Under the pieces are notes generated by a model. That model saw only the letters and a list, made by a program, of their open reading frames with translations, did not search any database and was not told where the DNA came from. From Demequina sp. NBRC 110057 (GTDB lineage Bacteria > Actinomycetota > Actinomycetes > Actinomycetales > Demequinaceae), in contig NZ_BBRN01000004.1 in assembly GCF_002090175.1 (NCBI RefSeq), positions 496,001 to 560,000 of the forward strand: 64,000 nt of DNA, written 5' to 3'. This document shows, piece after piece, positions 57,381-64,000 of this stretch; the stretch's first letter is position 1; every line of letters starts with the position of its first letter. The position numbers and the translations under genes were made by a program.

Positions 57381-58049
57381 ATGTCCGAGACCCTTGATGT
57401 GGCTGCGATTCCCACGCGTTGGAGGGAGCTCGACGACTCCTTCGGCGCCGCGCGAGCGCAGGCACGGGGCGCGGACCCCGCCCTCCTCACCGACCGCGGC
57501 AGCGCCGTCGTGCTCACCGCTCCCCACGCCACCAAGCATTACCGTGCGGGTGGCCTTAAACAGGCGGACCTCCACACCGGATCCCTCACCATGCTCGCGG
57601 GCGAGGTGGCCCACGTCTCCACGGTGGTCGTCACGCGCGCACGCCACGAATGGGAAACCTGGGACGAGCGCGACGACGAGTTCACCCGCCACCTGCGCGA
57701 GCTTCGCCACCCCGCACGCATGGTGGTCGACATGCACGGCATGGCCGATCACCACGGCCCCGACTTCTGCCTGGGGACCGGCCCTCAGCCCGGCGCGCTC
57801 GAGGAGATGGCCGTCGACATCCTGCGCGCGGAACTCGAGCCCTTCGACGTCGCCGTGGACTCCCCCTTCGACGCGAGCCCGCACTACACGGTGACGAGCC
57901 TCGCACAGCAGCACCTGGGCCTCGCGGGCCTCCAGATCGAGGTCGCCGCGCGCTGGCGCAGCCCTCACGACGACGCCGCCGCACCCGCGGTCTCGGCGCT
58001 GTCCTCGGCCCTCACCGTCGTGGACGAGCTCCTGCGCGACGCGGCCTGA
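57381..58049 (+). CDS. N-formylglutamate amidohydrolase-like protein
   Basis: 222 residues. APHATKHYRAG, DLHTGSLTMLAGE, VVDMHGMADHHGPDF and LAGLQIEVAARWR resemble the zinc-peptidase-like amidohydrolase (FGase/HutG) core, with His and Glu where ligands are expected. The match is partial and substrate is not known. Start ATG 57381 follows TGGAGGAGCG. A perfect 19-base-pair terminator follows. Confidence 0.65.
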   Translation: MSETLDVAAIPTRWRELDDSFGAARAQARGADPALLTDRGSAVVLTAPHATKHYRAGGLKQADLHTGSLTMLAGEVAHVSTVVVTRARHEWETWDERDDEFTRHLRELRHPARMVVDMHGMADHHGPDFCLGTGPQPGALEEMAVDILRAELEPFDVAVDSPFDASPHYTVTSLAQQHLGLAGLQIEVAARWRSPHDDAAAPAVSALSSALTVVDELLRDAA

Positions 58050-58055
58050 GACCAC

Positions 58056-58097
58056 ACGACGAGGGGCGGGACGCGCGTGCGTCCCGCCCCTCGTCGT
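58056..58097. terminator. Perfect bidirectional terminator
   Basis: Nineteen bases (58056-58074, starting ACGACGAGGGGC) pair without mismatch with 58079-58097 around a 4-base loop. Between convergent genes, so it can serve both the amidohydrolase and the flavodoxin. Confidence 0.88.
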
Positions 58098-58115
58098 TGA
58101 CGATGCGTGGCGCCA

Positions 58116-58613
58116 CTACAGCGCCGCGACCGCCCTCAGCTCGATCGCGACGCCGTGCGCCCAATCGCGGATCTCCGCGAAGTCTCGGAAGTCGCCCTTG
58201 GGCGGGTTGAGCGCGCGGATGATCGCCTTCTCCCCCGCGTTCAGGCGCTCGTAGTCCAGGGCGCCGTCAAACGTGCGGTGCTCGCGCGCGCCCACGAGCT
58301 GCGCAAGATCGCGCGCCTCGTTGAACTCCTGGTGCGGCTGCTTCACCGTCGCCATGCCCACGGAGAACATCCACACGTCACGGTGACGCAACTCCTCGGC
58401 GTGCTCGCGCACGAGTCCCGCGGCGTCGCGTCGCCACAGCCCCCCGTACACGGCCGAGCCGATGATGATCGCGTCGTAGAAGTGGACGCCGGCGACCTCG
58501 CAGGCGTCCGCGCTGTCGACGTCGATGCCGAGCGAGGTGAGCTCCTCGGCGATCACGCGGGCGACCTCGCGGGTCGACCCGTACTTGGATCCGTTGGTGA
58601 CCAGAACCTTCAT
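58116..58613 (-). CDS. Flavodoxin-domain protein (HemG-like)
   Basis: 165 residues. FMN phosphate loop TNGSKYGSTREVA at the N-terminus and IIGSAVYGGLWRRDA as the second flavin loop are as in menaquinone-dependent protoporphyrinogen oxidase and other flavodoxin-domain proteins. The C-terminus NPPKGDFRDFAEIRDWA fits. Electron partner unknown. Strong AGGAGGAGG ribosome-binding site. 176 bases separate it from pyc; nothing but a weak hairpin is seen there. Confidence 0.85.
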   Translation of the reverse strand: MKVLVTNGSKYGSTREVARVIAEELTSLGIDVDSADACEVAGVHFYDAIIIGSAVYGGLWRRDAAGLVREHAEELRHRDVWMFSVGMATVKQPHQEFNEARDLAQLVGAREHRTFDGALDYERLNAGEKAIIRALNPPKGDFRDFAEIRDWAHGVAIELRAVAAL

Positions 58614-58789
58614 GACGACCTCCTCCTGTGCTCACTCCAGTGTGGCGTGAGGATGAGGCGAATCCGAGGGACCTACGTCCCCAGGTCGGTTACCAGGCGC
58701 TTCTTGAAGTACCCGGCGGTGCAGACAGCAGCCCCCACACGGCATCCGCATCCTCCAGGGACGCGGGCCGCACGAGGGCCGCCTCCGCG

Positions 58790-61700
58790 CTAGTCGACAA
58801 TGAGGATCAGGTCTCCGCCGCTCAGCGCCTCGGCCCCGTCGAGCGCGACGCGCGCCACCGTGCCCGCCACGGGCGACGTGATGGAGGACTCCATCTTCAT
58901 CGCCTCGATGGTGGCGACCGTCTGACCGGCGGCCACCTCGTCACCCATCGCGACCGCTGCCGTCACGACCCCCGAGAAGGGCGAGCCGATCGACCCCGGC
59001 GCCTGCGCATCGGCCTTCTCGCGCTCGACGATGTCAACCGAGGCGGCCTCGTCGCGGATCTGCACCGGGCGCAGCGAGCCGTTGTAGTTGAACATCGCGG
59101 TGCGCTCGCCGTGGTCGTCGGGCTCGCCGAGTGCCTCGAGCGACACCAGGATCTCCTTGCCCTCGTCCAGGCGCACCGTCACCTCCTCGCCGGAGCCGAC
59201 GGTGAGGCCGTACAGGTAGTGGAACGTGTCCACGACGGAGATGTCGCCGTACGTGTCCACCGCCACATCGAAGTCCTTCGCGGGCCCGGGGAACAGCAGG
59301 TGGTTGAGACGGCGGCGACGCTCCGGCCCGGCCGATGCCAGGGCCGCGCGGTCGTCGTCCGTCAGTTCCGCACGGGGCTTGGACTCGCCGCGACCCTCGA
59401 GGGCCTTGGTGCGGAAGGGCTCGGGCCATCCGCCCGGCGGGTCGCCGAGCTCGCCCTGAAGGAAGCCGATGACCGAGTCCGGGAGGTCCTGATCCTGCGG
59501 GTTCGCCTCGAACTCGGCGGGGTCCACTCCCCCGGCGACGAGGTTGAGGGCGAGGTCGCCCACCACCTTCGACGACGGCGTGACCTTGACGAGGCGGCCG
59601 AGCATGCGGTCGGCAGCGGCGTACATGTCCTCGATCTGCTCGAACTTGTCCGCCAGCCCCAGCGAGATGGCCTGCTGGCGCAGGTTAGAGAGCTGACCAC
59701 CGGGGATCTCGTGGCGGTACACGCGTCCCGTGGGACCGGGCAGCCCCGACTCGAACGGGCCGTACAGCTTGCGGACGGACTCCCAGTAGGGCTCCAGGTC
59801 GAGCGCGGACTCGAGCGGGATGCCGGTCTGGCGGGCCGTGTACTCCATCGCGGCGATGAGCGCGCTCATGGGGGGCTGGGACGTGGTGCCGGCCATCGCG
59901 GAGTTCGCGACGTCCACCGCGTCCACACCCGCCTCGGCGGCGGCGAGCAGCGTGGCGGTCTGGCCGCCCGTGGTGTCGTGCGTGTGCAGGTGGATGGGCA
60001 GGTCGAACCGCTTGCGCAGGGCGTCGACCAGGACGAACACCGACGCGGGCCGCAGGAGTCCCGCCATGTCCTTGAGCGCGAGGATGTGCGCGCCGGACTC
60101 GACAAGCTGCTCCGCGAGGCGCAGGTAGTAGTCGAGGGTGTAGAGCTTCTCGTCGGGAGAGATGAGGTTGCCGGTGTAGCACAGGGTGGCCTCGGCCACC
60201 GCCTGGCCGGTGTCGCGCACCGCCTGGATGGCGGGCCGCATCTGGTCCACGTCGTTGAGGGCGTCGAAGATGCGGAAGATGTCGATGCCCGTCGCGGTCG
60301 CCTCCTCCACGAAGGCGTGGGCGACCTCGTCCGGGTAGGGCGTGTAGCCCACCGTGTTGCGTCCGCGCAGGAGCATCTGCAGGGCGATGTTGGGCATCGC
60401 CTCGCGCAGCTCCGCCAGGCGCAGCCAGGGGTCCTCCGACAGGAAGCGCATGGCGACGTCGTAGGTCGCGCCGCCCCAGCACTCCACCGAGAACAGCTCG
60501 GGCATCATGCGGGCCGTGTGGCTCGCGGCGCCCAGCAGGTCATACGTGCGCACACGGGTGGCGAGCAGCGACTGGTGCGCGTCGCGCATGGTCGTGTCGG
60601 TCAGGCGCAGGCGCTGCTCGGCACGCAGCGCGGCGGCGAACCCCTCCGGGCCCAGCTCGAGAAGCTGCTGACGCGTTCCCGGCGCGGGCTCGGCGTCGAG
60701 GTCGATACGCGGCAGCTTGGCACGCGGGTCGACGATGGTGGCGGGCGGCTCTCCGTGCGCGCGGTTGACGGTGCGGTGGCCGAGGAACGTCAGCAGCTTG
60801 GTGGAGCGCTCGGCGTTCTCCGGCACCTCGAGCAGCTGCGGGTTCGACTCGATGAAGGCGGTCGTCACTCCCCCGGCGCGGAACGACTCGTCGGCAAGGA
60901 CGGCGCGCAGGAAGCGAATGTTGTTGGTGACGCCGCGGATGCGGAACTCGGCAAGGGCGCGCGACGCGCGCGTCACTGCCTGCTCGAAGTCGTGGCCGCG
61001 GCACGTGAGCTTGACGAGCATCGAGTCGAAGTGGCCGGTGATCTCGTTGCCCGCCATTCCCGTCGCGCCGTCCAGGCGCACGCCGGCGCCGCCGGGCGAC
61101 CGGTAGGCGACGATACGGCCGGTGTCGGGAAGGAAGCCGTTCAGCGGGTCCTCGGTGGTGATGCGGGTCTGCACCGCGAAGCCGCGGGTGCTGATCTCGT
61201 CCTGGCGGATCCCGATCTGTTCCAGGGTCTCGCCGGCGGCGATGCGCATCTGGGCGGCGACAAGGTCGATGCTCGTGACCTCCTCGGTCACCGTGTGCTC
61301 CACCTGGATGCGCGGGTTCATCTCGATGAACACGTGCTTGCCGGCGCGCTCGCCCTCCGTGGCCAGGAGGAACTCGACGGTACCGGCGTTGACGTAGCCG
61401 ATCGAGCGGGCGAACTTCACCGCATCGGCGCACAGCGCCTCACGGATGGCGGGGTCGAGCGCCGGGGCGGGCGCGATCTCCACCACCTTCTGGTGGCGGC
61501 GCTGCACGGAGCAGTCACGCTCGTACAGGTGGACGATGTTTCCCTCGCCGTCCGCGAGGATCTGCACCTCGATGTGGCGCGGGCCGAGCACTGCCTGCTC
61601 GAGGAAGACGGTCGGGTCGCCGAAGGCCGTGTCGGCCTCGCGCATGGCGGAGGCGAGCGCCTCGGGAAGTGCCTCGCGAGTCTCGACGCGGCGCATGCCG

Positions 61701-62197
61701 CGCCCACCGCCACCCGCGACGGCCTTGACAAAGATGGGGAAGCCGATGGCGTCCGCCGCCTCGATGAGCTCGTCGGTGTCCTTGGACGGCTCCGACGAGT
61801 CGAGGACAGGCACGCCCGCGGCGCGCGCCGCCTTGAGCGCGGCGACCTTGTCGCCGGCCTGCTCCAGCACCTCGGGAGGCGGGCCCACGAAGGTGACGCC
61901 CTCCTGGGCACAGCGGCGCGAGAGCTCGACGTTCTCCGAGAGGAAGCCGTAGCCGGGGTAGATCGCGTCGGCGCCGGCGTGCTTCGCGACGCGCAGCATC
62001 TCGTCGATGTCGAGGTAGGCCTTGACGGGGTGGCCCTCCTCGCCAATCCGGTAAGCCTCGTCGGCCTTCACCCGGTGCTCCGACATGCGGTCCTCGTGCG
62101 GGAACACCGCGACCGTCTTGGATCCGAGCTCCACCGCCGCGCGGAACGCGCGCACCGCGATCTCGGCTCGGTTGGCGACCAACACCTTAGAGAACAT
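58790..62197 (-). CDS. pyc: Pyruvate carboxylase
   Basis: 1135 residues: biotin carboxylase (1-450; VLVANRAEIAVRAFRA, AVAGGGGRGMRRV, and FIEMNPRIQVEHTVTEE), carboxyltransferase (about 530-800; TMRDAHQSLLATRVRT, LKDMAGLLRP with metal ligands) and C-terminal biotinyl domain with AMKMESSI. Makes oxaloacetate from pyruvate to refill the TCA cycle. Start ATG 62197 has AAGGGGAG upstream; a TAGTCT -10 is at 62231-62236. Confidence 0.97.
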   Translation of the reverse strand: MFSKVLVANRAEIAVRAFRAAVELGSKTVAVFPHEDRMSEHRVKADEAYRIGEEGHPVKAYLDIDEMLRVAKHAGADAIYPGYGFLSENVELSRRCAQEGVTFVGPPPEVLEQAGDKVAALKAARAAGVPVLDSSEPSKDTDELIEAADAIGFPIFVKAVAGGGGRGMRRVETREALPEALASAMREADTAFGDPTVFLEQAVLGPRHIEVQILADGEGNIVHLYERDCSVQRRHQKVVEIAPAPALDPAIREALCADAVKFARSIGYVNAGTVEFLLATEGERAGKHVFIEMNPRIQVEHTVTEEVTSIDLVAAQMRIAAGETLEQIGIRQDEISTRGFAVQTRITTEDPLNGFLPDTGRIVAYRSPGGAGVRLDGATGMAGNEITGHFDSMLVKLTCRGHDFEQAVTRASRALAEFRIRGVTNNIRFLRAVLADESFRAGGVTTAFIESNPQLLEVPENAERSTKLLTFLGHRTVNRAHGEPPATIVDPRAKLPRIDLDAEPAPGTRQQLLELGPEGFAAALRAEQRLRLTDTTMRDAHQSLLATRVRTYDLLGAASHTARMMPELFSVECWGGATYDVAMRFLSEDPWLRLAELREAMPNIALQMLLRGRNTVGYTPYPDEVAHAFVEEATATGIDIFRIFDALNDVDQMRPAIQAVRDTGQAVAEATLCYTGNLISPDEKLYTLDYYLRLAEQLVESGAHILALKDMAGLLRPASVFVLVDALRKRFDLPIHLHTHDTTGGQTATLLAAAEAGVDAVDVANSAMAGTTSQPPMSALIAAMEYTARQTGIPLESALDLEPYWESVRKLYGPFESGLPGPTGRVYRHEIPGGQLSNLRQQAISLGLADKFEQIEDMYAAADRMLGRLVKVTPSSKVVGDLALNLVAGGVDPAEFEANPQDQDLPDSVIGFLQGELGDPPGGWPEPFRTKALEGRGESKPRAELTDDDRAALASAGPERRRRLNHLLFPGPAKDFDVAVDTYGDISVVDTFHYLYGLTVGSGEEVTVRLDEGKEILVSLEALGEPDDHGERTAMFNYNGSLRPVQIRDEAASVDIVEREKADAQAPGSIGSPFSGVVTAAVAMGDEVAAGQTVATIEAMKMESSITSPVAGTVARVALDGAEALSGGDLILIVD

Positions 62198-62230
62198 TGA
62201 CTCCCCTTCGAACGTCTCTTGACGTGCGCC

Positions 62231-62236
62231 AGACTA
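62231..62236 (-). promoter_or_regulatory. -10 element of pyc
   Basis: Minus-strand TAGTCT, giving a leader of about 27 bases with AAGGGGAG. No clear -35. Confidence 0.4.
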
Positions 62237-62268
62237 TCGCGGCTGGCTCGGGGCGCTCACCCCCACAA

Positions 62269-62353
62269 TTTGAACCGATCGCGGCCGCGACACGCCGTCT
62301 CAGGCGCCGATGCGCGCCGTCGCCACGGCGCGTCGCCGCGCCACCGGTTCAAA
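62269..62353. repeat. Distant 9-base inverted repeat in the pyc upstream gap
   Basis: TTTGAACCG (62269-62277) is repeated inverted as CGGTTCAAA (62345-62353). The 67 bases between are very GC-rich with smaller inverted repeats. Could be an operator pair or an RNA hairpin at the 3' side of the upstream MerR gene. Confidence 0.4.
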
Positions 62354-62419
62354 GCGAGGGGCGGACGGGTGAGTAACGGGGAGGCCGGGAGGCGGGGAGG
62401 CAGGAACGGAAGGGTGCCG

Positions 62420-62992
62420 TCAGGAGGCCTGGGTGCGCTTGGCGCGGCGCTCGGCGAGCTCGTCGGTGCCGTCGGTGACCGGGTCGTCCTCGCCGCGGTC
62501 GGCGGGAAGCTCGGACAGCGAGCCCTCGAGCTCACGCCATACCTTTCCCAACGCGATGCCGAACACTCCCTGTCCGCCCTGGACAAGGTCGATGACTTCG
62601 TCGTCGGACGTGCACTCGTACACCGAGGCGCCATCGGACATGAGGGTGATGCGAGACAGGTCCTCGACGCCGCGCTCGCGCAGGTGGGACACGGCGCTAC
62701 GAATCTGCTGGAGCGACACTCCCGAGTCCAGGAGTCGCTTCACGACGCGCAGCACGAGAATGTCGCGGAAGCCGTACAGGCGCTGCGTGCCCGATCCCCC
62801 GGCGGAACGCACGGTGGGCTCCACGAGGCCGGTCCTCGCCCAGTAGTCGAGCTGGCGGTAGGTGATGCCGGCGGCCTTGCAGGCGATGGGCCCGCGGTAG
62901 CCGGCGTTGCGGTCGAGATCGGCGAGGCCGTCGTCGAAGAGGATGCCTTGATCGCTCACGATGCGCACGTCGTAAGTCCCGCCGTCAGCCAT
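62420..62992 (-). CDS. MerR-family regulator (Rv1830-like)
   Basis: 190 residues. Winged-helix motif AAGITYRQLDYWARTGLVEP, then LYGFRDILVLRVVKRLLDSGVS as a MerR helix pair; N-terminal extension of about 35 residues and Glu-rich end. The gene order with FtsR and the FHA protein matches Rv1827-Rv1830 of M. tuberculosis, except that the bifunctional nuclease between the two MerR genes is missing here. Effector unknown. Confidence 0.88.
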   Translation of the reverse strand: MADGGTYDVRIVSDQGILFDDGLADLDRNAGYRGPIACKAAGITYRQLDYWARTGLVEPTVRSAGGSGTQRLYGFRDILVLRVVKRLLDSGVSLQQIRSAVSHLRERGVEDLSRITLMSDGASVYECTSDDEVIDLVQGGQGVFGIALGKVWRELEGSLSELPADRGEDDPVTDGTDELAERRAKRTQAS

Positions 62993-63081
62993 GAGCCCTC
63001 CTCTTTCCCACGTCCTTCAACCTACGGTTGAGGCTTTGCCTGGTCAACGCACCACGCGGGTGGCGCCAGGTCACGATTCCT

Positions 63082-63804
63082 TTACGTGTCGACGCGCGCG
63101 TGAAGCCACGCCGAGAACAGCGCGACGGCGGCGTCGGTGCGGGCGCGCGTCGCGGCATCGGCCTCGGCGTCCCTGCCTTTGGACCGGTCGGCACGTCCCG
63201 CGCCGACGGCTCCGTCGGCCTCGCGGCCCACGGCTCGTCCCAGCACCACCAGGTCGCGCGGCGAGCCGCCGGACGCCAGGTACGCGCCAGCAGCGACCAC
63301 GAGCGGCACCACCGCGCGGTCGAAGCGTCCCGGCACGGCCTGGGCGATCACTCCATCGGCCTCGAGCACGGCGACCACGTCGGCGTCCACCGACGCGGCG
63401 GCAGCAAGGTCGGCCGGGGACAGGAACGAGTCGCGCTGGTCCACGGCGTGAGGCACCACCGCCTCGTGCATGCGGCCCTCGTCGAGCGCGGTCAGGTGCT
63501 CGGCGATGACGCTCAGTGGACGGTAATGGTCGCGCTGCTGACGCAGCACAAAACGCACCCGCTCGACATCGGCGGGCGAATACTGGCGGTAGCCGGAGGG
63601 AGTGCGATGCGGGCTGACCAGGCCGTTCGAGTCAAGGAAGCGGAGCTTCGACGGGCTCAGCGCGGGGAACTCGGCCTGGACGAGCGCCAACACGTCGGAG
63701 ACCCGCAGCAGCGGTTCGTGCGACAGGGCGTGCGGCCAGGTGCCCTCGAGCGGCTCGGGCGCCTCGCGCCGCGGCTCGGGCCCTGCTGCGCTCAGCGCGG
63801 GCAT
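63082..63804 (-). CDS. ftsR: MerR-family cell-division regulator FtsR
   Basis: 240 residues with a MerR DNA-binding region (VSDVLALVQAEFPALSPSKL, then RFLDSNGLVSPHRTPSGYR) and a long C-terminal helical part that replaces the short ligand domain. Orthologous position next to the FHA gene identifies it as the FtsR (Rv1828) type, which activates ftsZ in corynebacteria. Starts 4 bases after the FHA stop. Confidence 0.88.
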   Translation of the reverse strand: MPALSAAGPEPRREAPEPLEGTWPHALSHEPLLRVSDVLALVQAEFPALSPSKLRFLDSNGLVSPHRTPSGYRQYSPADVERVRFVLRQQRDHYRPLSVIAEHLTALDEGRMHEAVVPHAVDQRDSFLSPADLAAAASVDADVVAVLEADGVIAQAVPGRFDRAVVPLVVAAGAYLASGGSPRDLVVLGRAVGREADGAVGAGRADRSKGRDAEADAATRARTDAAVALFSAWLHARVDT

Positions 63805-63808
63805 ACGG

Positions 63809-64000
63809 TCAGCGGGCCGTTCCGGGGTGGAAGGTCATCCGGTACTTGCCGATCTGCACCTCGTCGCCGGCGGCGAGAACCTTCTCGCTGACCAGCTCGC
63901 GGTTCACATATGTGCCGTTGAGCGAGCCGGCGTCCTTGACCGTGAACGACGCGCCCTCGCGCAGGAACTGCACGTGTTCGCGGCTGACGGTGACGTCGTC
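63809..64000 (-). CDS. FHA-domain protein, GarA/OdhI type (5' end outside the window)
   Basis: The last 63 residues of a forkhead-associated protein: VSREHVQFLREG, then DAGSLNGTYVNREL with the phosphothreonine-binding Ser/Asn, to the stop at 63809-63811. Context and sequence match GarA/OdhI, the phospho-switched inhibitor of 2-oxoglutarate dehydrogenase. The N-terminal phosphorylatable Thr region is not in the window. Confidence 0.85.
   Translation of the reverse strand, partial: DDVTVSREHVQFLREGASFTVKDAGSLNGTYVNRELVSEKVLAAGDEVQIGKYRMTFHPGTAR

Noticed and set aside
58614..58789. Small gene between the flavodoxin and pyc
   Set aside because: No frame with a start, ribosome-binding site and coding-like composition; only a weak GGGAC/GTCCC hairpin near 58668-58682.
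58628..62200. Very long open frame antisense to pyc
   Set aside because: Same cause; Arg/Leu/Gly-rich translation with no domain, opposite a complete pyruvate carboxylase.
62345..62360. GGTTCAAA as a tRNA T-loop
   Set aside because: No acceptor, D-arm or anticodon stem can be drawn around it.

Overview
This window comes from a high-GC actinomycete. RbpA, the actinobacterial integration host factor, PafBC, polyprenol-phosphate-mannose synthase, a helicase-less PriA and the FHA/MerR pair all point to Actinomycetota. The gene order (pilus genes, aroCKB-aroQ-efp-nusB, pyrRBC-carAB-pyrF, mihF-gmk-rpoZ-coaBC-metK-priA-fmt-rsmB-rpe-rib) fits Micrococcales, perhaps near Demequina or Cellulomonas. 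That last placement is inference.

Layout. 1-6.5 kb: type IV pilus genes (minor pilins, prepilin peptidase, pilMNO), closed by a strong terminator. 6.5-10.9 kb: shikimate genes, efp and nusB. 10.9-13 kb: a decayed YrhK-like gene and a DUF222/HNH endonuclease. 13-21.3 kb: the pyrimidine operon behind a PyrR-binding leader. 21.3-31.6 kb: mihF, gmk, rpoZ, coaBC, a short minus-strand pair, metK, priA, fmt, rsmB, rpe. 31.6-36 kb: riboflavin operon, then hisE-hisG. 36-45.4 kb: pafBC, tatAC, a lipid kinase, helY, lnt, ppm1, rbpA. 45.5-47.5 kb: arsenic resistance. 47.5-55.5 kb: accessory genes (hydrolase; AraC-VOC-UvrA2 cassette; DUF1905/EamA/MarR; orphan GTP cyclohydrolase II operon). 55.5-58.6 kb: a small repeat protein, a lipoprotein, a frameshifted gene, an amidohydrolase and a flavodoxin. 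58.8-64 kb: pyruvate carboxylase and the MerR-FtsR-FHA cluster on the minus strand. No stretch over 300 bases lacks a gene.

The most important non-coding signal is a probable dif site (XerCD chromosome-dimer resolution site) at 55554-55581. A polar heptamer, GGGGGAG, occurs on the plus strand at 26 positions left of it and only on the minus strand (6 positions) right of it. Both groups therefore read towards dif whatever the gene direction, as expected of KOPS-like FtsK-orienting sequences. The predominant gene direction also switches near this point, so the window probably spans the chromosome terminus. A second, non-polar octamer, GCCGATGC/GCATCGGC, is repeated about 54 times and looks like a highly iterated genomic word.

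Regulation visible in sequence: a PyrR-binding hairpin over the pyrR leader, a sigmaR-type promoter for rbpA, an ArsR operator over two divergent promoters with 17-base spacing, twin MarR operators, and many TANNNT -10 boxes 6-7 bases before start codons that imply leaderless transcripts.
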